Source of the DNA: Mytilus galloprovincialis
Lineage: Eukaryota > Mollusca > Bivalvia > Mytilida > Mytilidae
Direction of reading: 5' to 3'
Assembly: GCF_965363235.1 (NCBI RefSeq)
Contig: NC_134846.1
Location: 32,064,218-32,128,217, forward strand
DNA length: 64,000 nt
Positions 36,301 through 49,387 of the stretch are shown in pieces. The notes beneath the pieces were generated by a model that was not told where the DNA came from, did not search any database, and saw nothing but the letters and a program-made list of their open reading frames with translations. Position 1 is the first letter of the stretch. Every line of letters starts with the position of its first letter. The position numbers and the translations under genes were made by a program.

Positions 36301-39300
36301 AGATAATAACCAAAACGGCAAAATTTCCAATTCAGGGACAGCAACCCAACAACCGGTTGTCCGATTCATCTGAAAGTTTCAGAACAGATATATCTTCACT
36401 TGATCAACAATTTAACCGCGTGTCAGATTTGCTCTAAATGCTTTGGTTACAGAGTTATAAGCCAAAATCTACATTTTACCCCTATGTTCTATTTTTAGCC
36501 ATCTTGGTTTGTTGGCCGGGTCACCGGACACACTTTTTAAACTAGATACCCAAATGATGATTGTGGCCAAGTATGGTTAGATTTGACTGAGTAGTTTCAG
36601 AGGAGAAGATTTTTGTAAAAGTTAACGACGAGGACGGACGGACGACGGACGCCAAGTGATGAGAAAAGCTCACTTAAGGGCTAGGTGAGCTAAAAATGAT
36701 AAAATAATAACCTTACAAAACCAACAACAGCAAAAAAATATTAGAAAAAACTTAGTTTCAATGGTGATTGTTATTTGAGTCTATTTCTTTTCACTAAGTC
36801 TACTCTACTCTTGTACATGAATTGAGCCATTGTGGGTTATGGCACATAAGTAGTTACCCTGTTGGGAGTGTAGCGGATACATGGTTATGTAATCGTATTA
36901 ACAGTTGTCAGCTTTTGTCAAGTAAAGCACACCGTTTGCTGCACAAGACTTCCAAACGACATCATTATGATATTTACTCATATAAACGCTCAACCTGAAT
37001 AATCCAGTCGTTATATTTCACTCACTTCGATCGATACATCAACCAAAGGCGTATCCGAGGGGGGGGGGGGGGCTTGGGGGCCCGGCCCCCCTGTCGTGGA
37101 AAAAAAATGGTTGATTATATAGGGAATCATTGAAGCACGACTGGAGCTGCCCCCCTTAGGTCAGTCAGAGGCCCCCCCCCCTTTATAGGAAAAGTTCTGG
37201 ATCCGCCACTGTGACAACATGACCGAAAGGGGGCGCTGTAATTAATCGAGTTAAGAAGTTAACGCATTCGTCACAACTCGGTCAATTCCGTAATTCCATC
37301 TGATAGATGGAGAGAAACGGAGTCACCCGAGATTGACGATGGTTAAGAAACGCTATATATTTATCTACATACAACTGATGCCCTAAGTCCATGATCACAA
37401 ATGAATCTACTTTTGGTACACAATATTCTTACCTTAACGTTCTTTCTTCCAATAGTATATCAGATACGTTATTAGCGTTCAGAGGCGTTCTATACATTTT
37501 TACTGCAACTTCCTGAAAATTATCTTCGTCGTCTTTTAAACGGGACATATATACATCGGCAAAACTTCCGCAGCCAATCAGATCGTTCCCATTCCATGTT
37601 ATATCTTGAAATCGGGAATTTTCTTTCCGTAGATTTTGAACGTAAAACATGTCAAGTTCGCCTTGCAATCTCAGACATTCGACAATTATTTGTGGATACA
37701 ATTCCTCTAGATTTTTCTTTGATCGAGACAGATCGGTATTCAAATTTTCAAATAGTTGTCTATCTGACTGTAATATGTTTGGTATTTTTCCCTCCAGTAC
37801 CGTTATACTAGAATCGAATCTTTGTAAAAATAAGTTCACATTTTGTTCTAATTTTCCATTATCCCGAAGCAATTCAACAAACAGTTTTGATGCCTCTTTC
37901 ATTTTGTGTTGACAATTGTCCTTTTTATAAGATTTGAATAAACTTTTCACCGATTTAGAGGTCACATCTAGTGTTTGATCAAGACAAACGATAGTTCCAA
38001 GACTTTTTCTATTCATAACTTTATTTCTAGAAGCGCTGGAGAATAACTGTTGAATCGATTTCGTAGGTGCCTTTACTGAGGTATGAAAGTTATTCACTGC
38101 TTTCATATCTCCTCCCAGCATTACCCCTGAAATCAAATATAAACCTTTATAAATACGAATATATTTGTATAATTATAAGTAAAAAGATATAGGAAGATGT
38201 GGTGTGAGTGCCAATGAGACAACTCTCCATCCAAATAACAATTTATAAAAGTAAACCATTATAGGTCAATGTACGGCCTTCAACACGGAGCCTTGGCTCA
38301 CCGAACAACAAGCAAGAAAGTGTCCCAAAATTACTAGTGAAAAAAACATTCAAACGGGAAAACCATGCATATCAAATAATAATAAAAAAAACCCACAATA
38401 AACAAAAAGATAAAAGATATACTATCTCCCAAAGCCCGAAACACCATTTTATATTGCTGTATTGTGTCCTGCTGAAAGTCAAGTGGCAAATAGTTCAAGC
38501 TTACTCAAGACGAGACTGTTTTATCGCAAGTTTGATAGAGCTGAGGTTACACCACTGATTTGGCTGCTCCATCTATTTGTCAATTTTGCCTACACGTGAT
38601 CACAAAACTTTAAACAGTTTTAGTTTTCTTAATATTCTTATCAAAATGAAAATAAGGAGGTATTGTATAATTGCCAATGAGCCAATTATCAACAACTGAA
38701 GATAACAAGGGCGAAGATGAAATCAATTGTGGAGTCGCCGTATGGTCTTCAAAATTGAGAAAAATCCATAACGTATACGTATTAAGCTATAAAAATCCAT
38801 GGCATGCATTTCGGTGATGATTAGTCCTGAAACATGTTAAGCATAAGTACTCATACATATCAAAATACCTTTTCCCTCTTTTCACCTACCTTCCAGTTCT
38901 TTAATCCTGTCTTCCATTAACTCAAAATCTTGTCGAAGTTGTTCACTAATCTTTTCCTTAACACTTTTAACAATGCCTTCTGATCGTTCCCAAAAATCAA
39001 TCTGTGATTTCAATTTCTGTATGATCTGTTCTGATGCCTCCTCTGCGACCTTTCGCCAATTACCAAGAACATCCGGGCACTCCTCTTTGCTCCATTCGTC
39101 AATTCCCCCATCTAACCATGAAGATCTTAAAAATCCTTGGACTCTACTATTTAAAAGCTTTGCTTCGTTTTTAAGCTGGAGACGTAGATTTGTAATTGCT
39201 GTGTGTGTGTTAGTTTCTAGAAGCTGAATTCCAGTTTTCAAATTTTCTTGCATTTTCCGTTTTTCTTCCAGACCTTTCGAATCCATATGTCTAGCAAGTT

Positions 39301-42300
39301 TTAAGGAATATAGAACTCTTTTGATCACTTGTGATAAAAAACTGAAAGATAAAATGTTACATGTCTTATGTAATAATATTTAACGGAATGCAATTGTCCA
39401 TTGAAAATATAAAGTTTTCGATTGAGGTAATTTTAGTCGTTTCACTCGAAGTCTAATCGCCATGTTGGAGGTCAAATTGCACAAGTTCGAGGTCAAATTG
39501 CACAAGTACGTTCAAAATCAACCAACAAATTCAACTTGTTATCATTCGACCTTTGGAAAAGTTGTTTTTTTTATAGCCTTGTTCAACTGATAAAATTCAA
39601 ATCCATTTTAACTCGGCGGAATTGTGTGCTCATATGAGGATAACGAAATCAGAGATCTATATTCTAAATAGATTGAAGATTTGCATAACTCATCACAATG
39701 ATTTAGTAAGAATTTATATTAGATCTAATTGTACTACACATATTAACATAGTAACAGGTTGTTGATTTTTGTTGTCAAGTGTCCAATTGTATCATTTTTT
39801 TATGCCCAATTTATGGGCATTATGTTTTCTGGTTTGTGCGTCTGTGCTTCCGTCGTACCGTCCGTTCGTCCGTTCGTCCGACTGTCCCGCTTCAGGTTAA
39901 AGTTTTTGGTCGAGGTAGTTTTTGATGAAGTTGAAGTCCAATCAACTTGAAACTTAGTACAAATGTTCCTATGATACGATCTTTCTTAATTTAATGCCAA
40001 ATTAGAGATTTCCCCCCATTTTGACGGACCATTGAGCATAGAGCGAATGGGGCATCCGTGTACTAGGGACACATTCTTGTTTATAGCTATGATGCATTAC
40101 ATAAAATACACAAGTCGGTAATTCTATAAAATTAAGACAATTAACTTTAAACATTTTTTTTCAAAACCAAGTATAGGCGAAAAGTCATGACTTAAGACCA
40201 ATATTAGTCGTAAGTTTTTTTGTGAAACCGACCCCAGCTTTTTCCAAAAGCCCATTGGATCTTTTGACTACAGAAACACAGCGCCATGAGTGTACACTGT
40301 TTTAAAAGATAACTATTGCAGTACGGGATTCTTACCAATAATGTATATTAAAACCATTTTTCAAACATGATGGCATGAATTTTACAAGTCCATCGGTTAT
40401 AGCTGTGAAGTCTTCTGGTTCGTCGCCATGTCTTGATACCTTTAATGACTAGATTTGGAAAATGGAAAGAGAAAATTATTCTGATTATTCAACCATTGTT
40501 TTTTTTTATCAAATTTCAACCTATAGCTTATATATGCGTTTCACTTCTTCTCTTACAGTTTCCTATATCCATAATACTCGTAAATAATTATTATCGTATT
40601 AATATAAAAGAACTATAAAATGGTTTTACATTAGTCATTTTTGGGGCTCTATATAGCTTGCTGTTCGGTATGAGCAACGGGTCCGTGTTGAAGGCCATAC
40701 TTTGACCTACTAGTATAATGGTTTACTTTTACAAATTGTGACTTGGATGGAGAGTTGTCTCATTGGCACTCATACCACAGCTTCTTATATCAATCACTCT
40801 GTTTATTTCATAATAGGAATCATATATGTAAAGTACCTTTAAATTTATAAGCTGCTTACTAAAAATGTATATCGTCCGTATTATACGGTACCCTTAACAA
40901 ATAAATGAGGGTCAGGATATATAGGGATCCCTCATTGTCTGCCTCATTTCTTTATTTTTCATGTCTGTGTTCTCTATTCTTACCATTTTTTACCCTTTTC
41001 TCTATATTTGAGCACCCAATTATTCTCTATTCTCTTTTTATAGCCATTTATCAGGCATTTTTTATTTCTCTTAACTCCATTCATACCTCATAGACAACAT
41101 AATTAACAATAACGGCGAAGCGGATCGTTTACATTTTTTAAAACTTTTTGAAAAATCTTCGAAAAGGGCAAATTTGACTTCCGCAATATACAATGTACCT
41201 CTGTTGCCGAAATGTAAAATAGCTGGTCCTTCTGTATTCCTGGAAATAATTTCTTTAGTTGTGACAAGGTTGTCTTTGTAAGATCAGATTTATCAATTTC
41301 CGGTACAGTGTCCCATTTGTTGAAGACAAACATAGCAGCATCTGTTGAAAATTCTTGGTCACAAATAGACGATGTCGAGCGCAAAAACTGGCGAACCTGT
41401 AAATTTAAAAAATGGTCAAATATCTGTTTCAATATTGTGTTAACCATCTATATCGCTTTAATCATACCCGAAAAACTATCGCAAACAATCGACAGACTAT
41501 ATGCAAGTGAGAAGTTGAATTAGAATGAAATTCAAAACAGTGTAGCTGTGGCCATTGATTGACACATTAAAATCATCCATTGACTGGGACAATTTAGGTG
41601 AATTTTTGTATGTAACGACCAATGCTCACTATGTACTTTTTAAAGACACTTAAACTATGGGGTCACCAAAGGTTCTCAACACCTAAATAAAGTAATTCGA
41701 AAAATTAATCAGAAATAACACGATATTTTGATTTATATCAATTATATAAATCAAAACACAAAGGTTATTCCTGATTAATTTTTCGAATTATTTTATAATT
41801 AAAGGCGTTAAGAAACCTTTGGTGACCCCACAGTTTAAATGTCTATCGTAGGTACGTCGTGAACAGTGGTCGTTACAGACAAACGTTCACGTAAATTATC
41901 CCAGTCAATGGATGATTTTAATGTGTCAATCAATGGCCACAGCTACACTGTTTTGAATTTCATTCTATTACGCGCGCACATGTTTGTGAAATGGCTTTAA
42001 TTCAATGGAGGAGTCGATTTCAAAATATTGGGACACAAAATACAACTGTGTAACTTTTGTAGTCTTACTTGCTGTAGTATCCACTACATTTTAAAATCTA
42101 AATTATACACACTCATTGGCGGATCCAGGAGGCCCCTTATACATATGTGAATCATTTGTTTGATTATATAGGGAAGCACGACTGGAGTGAGCGCACAACT
42201 CCCCCTTTATGATAAGTTCTGGATCCGCCACTGACAATCCGCCTAATCTTATTATGAACAAAAGCATCTATTTCTAAGCGGTTACACCACTAAATACTTC

Positions 42301-45300
42301 AATTGTATATATGAGAGCATTTTTATATATGTATACCCGGCTAAACCACTAAATAAATCAACGTTATATGCCATTAACGCCCGGTTACCCAACTAAATAT
42401 ATTTATCATATGAGATAAGTCCTACCCCATTTTGTCCGGCTACACCACTGCTATCCAGATGGATTTGTGTCCTGTAATTTATTCACGACTACGTACCCTT
42501 TTCTGTAAGCCTCCAGCAGATGAACTATTAATGATGTATATAAATCCAGACACTTTAGATGCATACTTTTCGATCAATGGTACAACATTTCTATTTTCAC
42601 CTACCCCAGGTGTGTCAATTAGTATTACACCCGCCTGTAAATATACGTCATGAATTAATATTTGTTTAAGCAATTAATTTCTTATCGTAGAGGAAGCGTG
42701 ATATCACACACGACAAAATAACTTTCGATGGTATTTTTAGACGCAGTGTATATTAGGAATTTGATGTTGTCGGATTATTTCTTTGTTTTGGTTAAAATTA
42801 TCCACAATCTACCATAAACTATTCGTTTGATTTTGATTGTTGTCCATATTTGAAGACCATGCACAAACACGCGGCTCTCTAAATAATGTTTTTGTTAATA
42901 TGTCAATTGTTCTAATTGTTTTCTCTTAGTCGTATACCTTTTACAGCGAATACAAAATAGTTTCACTATATAATTTTACAATTTAGTTTTATCAATTAAT
43001 TATTTTATTATAGCCAGTCTTTTTCTCCTGTCCAAGCATACAATGTACATATATATATATTACATTCGATTTGGTTTTTTTCTCTCGAAGGTCGGTGGTT
43101 TTCTCCGGGCAATCCGGCTTCCTCAACCTATTAAAACTATACGCCACGACATAGCCCAAATGTGGCGCTTAAAAGTGGTGTTAAAACACCAATAATCAAT
43201 CAAGCAATCAAGCAATCCTTTCTCTCTTCGTGTATTGGAAATTATAGTAGGGAGATATTTTGTTTGTTTCTTGTTTTTAAATTTAAATAAAAAACAAAGG
43301 TTAATTTATATTTGTACCTTTTTCAGTTGGCTTGGCCAAAATATTTCAATTTTGTCATAAACAGATTCCCCAGTCGTTGTATCAATTTCTGTTACAAGAT
43401 GTTGAAACTTTTCAAAAGTAACCGATTCTGAAAGATCGAGTATCTCTGGTGCATGCCGACGTTCATTTTTGACAATTTTGCGATGAATTATTGCAATTCG
43501 TTCATTTGTCCTGGATCCCTTTATTTCACAAACAGTTCTTGTGGTAGGAAGACAACCAACTGGTAACAGATCATGGCCCAGAATGAGGTTGATAAAACTG
43601 CTTTTGCCCGAGTTTGTTTCTCCTTAAAAATGAAAAAAGAGGATTATACATTATAATGATTTATTCAAAAGAATTAACCAAAATTCCGAGCTGTCTCGTA
43701 TATATTCAAACATGTATATATATATATATATATATTATGTTTTTTAGATGATATCTAAAACAAATTAATTCATGCAACGTCTATATCTGTATCAGACCAC
43801 ATGAAATATTATAAACCTATAGAAAATTTAAGTTACATAACGTGTATACATGTATCAGACCACGCACTATTATAAACATATCGAAAGTTAAAGTTACATA
43901 ACGTGTATACATGTATCAGACCACGCACTATTATAAACATATCGAAAGTTTAAGTTACATAACGTTTATACATGATGTATCAGACCATACATTAAAAGAG
44001 CCAGGGGAAGAAAATTATTCAAAATGGATAAAAAATGTACTGTAAATTATAGGTAGTCAGGTACATGTGAGAAAAAAAAATATAATACATTATTGTTAAT
44101 TTTTGTTTATAGAGAATAACATTAATCCATAATGTCATAACTAGAATTTTAACGCATTCTTGAGCCTCCATATGGAGTTTTTTTATTACTAGTTTGTGAT
44201 TACTTGTCCGTTTTTATAGCGATTTTTAATTACCAGACCAAATATTTCATATTTTTTTTTATTATTTTATAATGTGGGACTGTGTTTCAGTTATTATCTT
44301 GTTTAATTTTTTTTTTTGATGATTATGTGATTATATTGGCAAAACATTTGTGATTATCTGATTACTCGGCCACGCTATGAGGGGCCTCATTTTGCATGAG
44401 CTTAAATTAACTTGTCAACACTGCAAATATAACTATATTAAAATTTTATACTTTTAAACTAGATGATCTACCGTCAAGTTTTTTTTAGTGAATTGTGTAA
44501 TAAAGGAGTTATGTAATATTGAAATATAAGATCTATTCATTACAGGATCTGAAAACTGAATCTTTGTTGTGTATAATTACTATACACTCAGTTTTATAGT
44601 ATTTTCATGAATATTAATGAAAGAGGAACTATGGGGAAAAATAAAAGATTTTTTTAATTGTTAAAACGAATAAAATAAATTGATGTATCGTTGCTCTTTG
44701 AGGTTCCTCAACGGTGTGTCCAAATAATCACATAATCACATTTTTTTGCCAATATAATCACATAATCATTAATTCTATTTTTTAACAGGATAATACAATA
44801 ATCATATCAAATACAGACATAGAATATCGAAATGTATGGTCTGGTAATCAAATAATCACTATTAAAACGGCCAAGTTATCACATAACAAATAAAACCATG
44901 AGGAAGCTCTTCTTTGTTGAGCGTCCAGTAGCAAATATTACAAGCATTTTCAGAACGAGATTAAACCAGATAACAATACAATGTTAACCATACCTGTAAC
45001 AAGTATTGGACATTCAGTTGACCTCAATTTGCTTTTCATTGTTACAAGTCTGTGCTTGATTCCAGGAATGAAGTTTTCTAAATCAGCTTCATGATTCTTT
45101 GGTAATTTCAGGAGAAAATTGTCAACGTCTTCGCATTTTTCAGTTAACACTCTTCGATTTTCTTCCTCAGCTTGCAAAATATCAGTTAAATCATGCTGAA
45201 TCTATATTTGTAAAAAAAAGTATTTATATTATTGAATATATTTTCAGTTGATTACTCATTTGGTTGAATGATTGTATAATTGATGGTCCATTGGCAAATA

Positions 45301-46311
45301 TTCATGCACATTTTGGACGAGATTACTCATTTGATTAAATAACAATTAAGTTCTTCTGTTAAAGATACAGGTAATGAAAGACTTACATATACAATGTTTG
45401 TGTTAGCAGAATGGTATTTTTTTGAAGCATGTGGAGCAGGATCAGCTTACCCTTCTGTAACACATTAGATCATCCCCAGTTTTTAATGGGGTTAATATTG
45501 CTTAGTCTTTAGTTGTCTATGTAGTGTCTTGTGTACTATAATTTGTCTGTTTGACTTTTTTAACCATGGCGTTGTCAGTTTTTTTTTTCGATCTAGGAGT
45601 TTGAATATCTCTCTGGTATCTTTCGCCTCTCCTTTGACTACACAAGCAAATTACAAGGTGCGTCGAAAAAAAAAATACTCTGAAATCGTAAATAAGAAAA
45701 CATAAAAATATTTTTTTTTTTAAACGAGAATTGAAATTTCAAAATAATAAGGCAAAACCACGTGTCTACTTCATGAATGAAAGAAAACATCTACTTTGAC
45801 CATGATAACAGTATGCATCATGAATCTGATGTTCAGTAGTTGTCGTTTGTTGATGTGGTTTATAAGTGTTTCTCGTTTTATATATAGATTAGACCGTTGG
45901 TTTTCCCGTTTGAATGGATTTACACAAGTCATTTTGGAGCCCTTTACGCTTGTTGTTCAGTGTGAGCCAAATTGAATGTTCCGTGTGAAGACCGTACACG
46001 TACTTTGACCTATAATGGTTTACTTTTACATATTATGACTTGTATGGAGAGTTGTCTCATTGGCACTCATACCACACCCTCTTATATCTATCTATACTAA
46101 CCTTGTCATTGTCCTGCGTTATGTTTTGTAATCTCCAGTATTCGACAACACGGTTCATAGCGTCGTTTTTATTTTTTATTCCTTTTCGATCTATACCAAA
46201 GTCCTTCATTACCTGAAAGACTGTACTCATGTCGGGTATTTTAAAAATGTCCTCAACACTGGAAAGACGTCTGCTGTAACGGTCCCTTAATTGATCTTCC
46301 ATATCTTCCAT
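33315..46311 (-). CDS. Dynamin-type GTPase / protein kinase (DSTYK-like)
   Basis: Ten coding exons, all with consensus splice sites: 46102-46311, 44994-45201, 43318-43622, 42497-42634, 41199-41396, 40336-40448, 38890-39341, 37433-38126, 35050-35344, 33315-33734. They sum to 3033 nt in one frame, 1010 residues plus stop. Residues 1-136 are charged and helical. The GTPase domain has P-loop GETNSGKSS (140-148), PTT (165-167), DTPG (248-251) and NKWD (313-316). A long helical region (about 390-700, coiled-coil-like) follows. The kinase domain has IGCGSFADVY (725-734), VAVK with Lys ~751, HRDLKLAN (862-869), DVG at 882-884 in place of DFG, and GSPIYMAPE. The order and length match vertebrate DSTYK ('dusty', about 930 residues), a regulator of FGF/ERK signalling and cell death, but here the GTPase motifs are canonical. 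Membership in a bivalve-expanded DSTYK-like group is inference. An upstream noncoding exon is likely: an acceptor-like site lies near 46338. Confidence 0.9.
34517..34667. mobile_element. GGATCC MITE in kinase-gene intron 9
   Basis: Ends aggcggatccagg and ctggatccgccactg; interior ggttgattatatagggaatc. GATCCA occurs just outside both ends and may be the target duplication. Confidence 0.75.
35420..36696 (+). mobile_element. GCTCACCT-ended element, copy 2
   Basis: Starts gaggctcttaagagcttgtg (self-complementary) then tcgctcacctt; ends ctaggtgagctaaaaa. Two diverged ~500-base internal copies begin ggaccaactgaccattttgg (35700) and gggtcaactgaccattttgg (36198). Lies in intron 8 of the kinase gene. 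Confidence 0.7.
37047..37211. mobile_element. GGATCC MITE in kinase-gene intron 8
   Basis: Right end ctggatccgccactg; left end aggcgtatccgagg, slightly mutated; interior tatagggaatcattgaagca. Carries G- and C-runs near each end. Confidence 0.75.
38189..38320 (-). repeat. Family A2 repeat fragment
   Basis: Reads gtgccaatgagacaactctc, then aatgtacggccttcaacacg and agccttggctcaccgaac. It is the inverse of the copies at 40620-40795 and 45815-46088. Another fragment follows at 38645-38770. Confidence 0.65.
39795..40085 (+). mobile_element. ATGCCCC-type MITE, copy 2
   Basis: Starts tatgcccaatttatgggcat and ends ggggcatccgtgtactaggg plus acacattcttgttt. It includes ttcaggttaaagtttttggt as in 16925-17200, and a CGTCCGTTCGTCCG run. 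Lies in intron 6 of the kinase gene. Confidence 0.7.
40620..40795 (+). repeat. Family A2 repeat, unoccupied copy
   Basis: Contains tggagagttgtctcattggc followed by actcataccacagcttctt. This is the intact form of the site occupied by foldback element 2 at 48065-52860. Confidence 0.75.
41521..41967. mobile_element. Snapback hairpin MITE, 447 bp
   Basis: The first ~75 bases (tagaatgaaattcaaaacag...) are nearly perfectly inverted in the last ~75, and complementarity continues inward (ggggtcaccaaaggtt with aacctttggtgacccc; gaaaaattaatcag with ctgattaatttttc) to a short centre near 41745. TA at both ends is consistent with a TA duplication. Lies in intron 4 of the kinase gene. Confidence 0.85.
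42115..42233. mobile_element. GGATCC MITE in kinase-gene intron 4
   Basis: Ends ttggcggatccagg and ctggatccgccactg; interior gattatatagggaagcacga. Shorter than its relatives. Confidence 0.75.
42275..42455. repeat. Short degenerate tandem repeat
   Basis: Four variants of ccggctacaccactaaata spaced about 50-65 bases apart (near 42280, 42340, 42390, 42437). Confidence 0.55.
43085..43220 (+). repeat. SINE-like fragment with ATCA tail
   Basis: Contains ggtggttttctccgggcaat and aatgtggcgcttaaaagtgg, ending in repeated aatcaatcaagc. I recognise this as a block common in bivalve genomes; family not named. Confidence 0.5.
43789..43990. repeat. Minisatellite, ~62-bp unit
   Basis: gtatcagacc starts at 43789, 43852, 43913 and about 43977, giving units of 61-64 bases with ctattataaacatatcgaaa and gttacataacg in each. 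Confidence 0.85.
44163..44905. mobile_element. Long-TIR MITE in kinase-gene intron 2
   Basis: About 85 bases at each end are inverted copies (ctccatatgg... ttaattaccagaccaa at left; ggtctggtaatcaaataatc ... accatgaggaag at right). Inner parts share gattatgtgattatattggc inverted. AT-rich with no frame. Confidence 0.75.
45425..45625 (-). repeat. Family B repeat fragment
   Basis: Inverse of ggggtgatctaaggtgctac... and of the agggacattcaaactaac end. Lies in intron 1 of the kinase gene. Confidence 0.6.
45815..46088 (+). repeat. Family A2 repeat, second unoccupied copy
   Basis: Blocks cagtagttgtcgtttgttga, agaccgttggttttcccgtt and ggagagttgtctcattggca. Matches 47830-48064 block for block and shows the uninterrupted site. 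Confidence 0.75.
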
Positions 46312-46399
46312 ATCTGTTTTATTTTGGAACAGGGTACCTCCTTTGTAAAAATATAACCAGATTAACTTTTTGTTTCTCGATTCCAATGTGAACACACAA

Positions 46400-47829
46400 T
46401 CGAACAGTGTGTGAACAGTGTGTGATCGACAAGTTCAAGTATTTTAAGTGATGGCAGCTTTTGTACAACTTAAAACTTCTTGAAAGAATATAAAATTTGT
46501 AATCCAATTGCAAGTTCTAATACTAACGTTAAATCCAATTTTCACCGATAAAGTAATCTTATATATTCTGAATACATTTAAATCTGTTCACATTACGTTT
46601 AAAATTTCACTATTATTACAGAAACCCGATATCACATCATATCATAATATTACATGCAGTTATTTATTATCCGTTACTGCATTTATGCACTGCTGTATGT
46701 CCCCACTAAAAATTAAAAGTCTGAAAATACCGGCAATGCAAATACATGAACGTTTCCGCGAAAAAGCAATTAAATTTCAATAACAAACCTCCAATTGGGT
46801 TTCCCAGTCTATTCATCTCTTTCAAAATATAAACACACCTTTCAAGCCATATCAAGTTAAAAAACAGATTTGAATCTAAGATAAACTTCTTTTGTTTAAA
46901 AATATGTCCTCTTTAAAGTTGACAATTGTGTAATCGTCCCAAACCGTTAAAAAAGACTTTAAGTACACTATACATGCAATTTAAATTGTTATACTTCCGT
47001 ATTTGTATAAAAGATATATATGCATACTTATTTATTTAATTATAGTGGGTGACTCCAATGTATAGATCTCAGCGGTATTTCTTTTGTGTCATAACACTGC
47101 ACAACATAACGTTTATAAATAGGTTGTGTCAGATTATGAATTCGATTAATATAAAAGTTTTAATGTAGAAAGGACCCGTTGGTTTTCTAATTAAATTTGT
47201 ACCAGGCACATTGCATATAATAAAGATTGAAAAAAAAAACCCAGGCACATTGCATATAAAATACGCGACAAACAAAACCTTTATAGACGTTATATATACA
47301 ATTGACGAAGTTAGTTGTCTGTCATTTTTGTTTTGCTAAATTTATTTTTAAACTAGCTCGTTTGGTTTTCTTGTCGTTTTTTCATCTTGCACTTTGCTGA
47401 AGGCCGTACGGCAACATATACTGTATATTCATTTTTGATTATGGAATACCAATATTCTTGGAATTTTCGGGTCTAGGAGAACCACGAGTGTTAAATAATA
47501 ATGTTTAAATTAAATTTTCTTTAGGTCCAATGCACAACGAAAATGCATGTTTTCTTTAGGCTAAGTGTACCTAAAAAAGTTCGTTTTCTACTTAAATCCA
47601 CGAAAACTCTTTCCCTCAGAAAAATCTTATGAATCAACAGTTACAATAGTTGCTTAAATCAACGTCTTTTGGACTCTGTTGGCCATGGATAGTTGTCTAA
47701 TTGGTACTGAACCCCTCAAGGTGACACCACGTCTCTTTATTATTTCATGTTTTAAAGGTTATTATTTATCGCGCACATGCTTTTTTTTTCAATCACAATA
47801 GTGTGAGTATGAAACATAGAAGAACACAA
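46400..47829. other. Intergenic stretch upstream of the kinase gene
   Basis: The promoter and any 5' noncoding exon of the GTPase-kinase gene should lie here, but I see no motif firm enough to mark. 47340-47720 holds degenerate family A-like words (gctgaaggccgtacgg, ggatagttgtctaattgg). Confidence 0.5.
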
Positions 47830-48064
47830 GTCTGCAATACATTCAGTAGTTGTCGTTTGTTGATGTTGTTCATAAGTGTTTCTCGTGTCTCGTTTTTTAT
47901 ATAGATTAGACCGTTGGGTTTCCCGTTTGAATGGTTTAACAAATGTCTTTTTGTGACCCTTTATAGCTTGCTGTTCAATGTGAGCCAAGACTCTGTGTTG
48001 AAGACTGTACCTTGACAAATAATGGTTTACTTTACAAATGTTGACTTGGAAGTAGAGTTGTCTC
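47830..48064 (+). repeat. Family A2 repeat, left part of a split copy
   Basis: Runs to ggaagtagagttgtctc, where foldback element 2 begins. The repeat resumes at 52861 with tgtctcattggcactcatac and ends near 52905. Confidence 0.8.
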
Positions 48065-48775
48065 TATGGAACGCCACAGCTGCCTTATGATAACAACAAC
48101 CATATCATTACGGGTAAAGATATATATCATGAAGCAAATGTTCTATACTATAACAACATTTGACTATAATACTCTGTCAATTTGCTATATTACTAAGATC
48201 AATTTATATACTATGAAGACACTTTGATACAACATGGAGCTACCTTTTCATACTATTCTGTCATTTCACTAAACTATTAAGTGATATTGTTTTGTCATAA
48301 ATGTACATTTTATACTATAAAGACATCTGAATATAACATTAAGCAACCTTTTCATACTATTTTGTCACCACAGTATATTATAACGATAAATTTGTATACT
48401 ATACAATCATCTCGATACAACATGGAACAATTTTGTGACGTCATACTATTATGTCATATAACTATCTTATAAAGACATATTTTAATATCAAGCTAACCGT
48501 TCTTATATCACGAGGTGTCATCTATATACCAGTAGACTATTTGATTACACTGTAAGAGCATTTCATCATACCATAATACCATTTCACCATATCATAAGAC
48601 CATTTCATCATAACACAATACCATTTCACCATATCATAAGACAAATCTATAAATAGCGGCGAAATTTCCAGCGAAATCCATCCGCAAGATCGATTGTAAT
48701 GGGAAAAAAATCCATGAAGGAAATCTTTTTTACGAGCCTTAGGGAATCGCTTTCAAGATAGATGAATTTATCGAC
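48065..48775 (+). repeat. Foldback element 2, left inverted arm
   Basis: Inverse of 52098-52860 with small indels. Inner end tgaatttatcgac. TATAAATAG at 48648-48656 on the plus strand. Confidence 0.9.
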
Positions 48776-49387
48776 AGAAGGGGATGCCGCTGGGGTTCTT
48801 GTGCGCTATCCTTTTCGTATATGAATGAATGAATATTTCAATATTAAAGTGCAACCTGAATTATAACAAACAAAGACATTCATATATATACAGGTAATTT
48901 TCAGCCAGTCAAATAGGCTTATGATGCACTGCATTGTGTATCATTATTAAAAATAAAATAAATTATAAATAAAGAAATATATATAGTTCGTATAATTAAG
49001 ATTTTTAAAATGTAAAACATTTAAAAAATTGCGTATGTGAAAGTGTAACTTTTTTCCATTTTGATTTGGTTTCATCTGGTGTGTTAAAAAAAATTGACTA
49101 CAAAAATGTCGAAGAGGAAAAATTTGTGGCTAGAAACACAGCTATGAACAACCAGACTTTCGTCTGTGAAAAAAAAAAATACCGGGCTCTTTATTTAACA
49201 AGCAATGGGAACAATTTTGTATCATATCATGTATTTCTGATATAATCTACTACCTATTAACATATTCAGCATGTATTTCTTGTATAAAACATGCTAATAT
49301 TTAAACCACGATAACTTACTCCTGTTCCGATATGAATGTAATATGTGTTACTGGACCATAAACACTTGTTCTTCACTTTAATCCATT

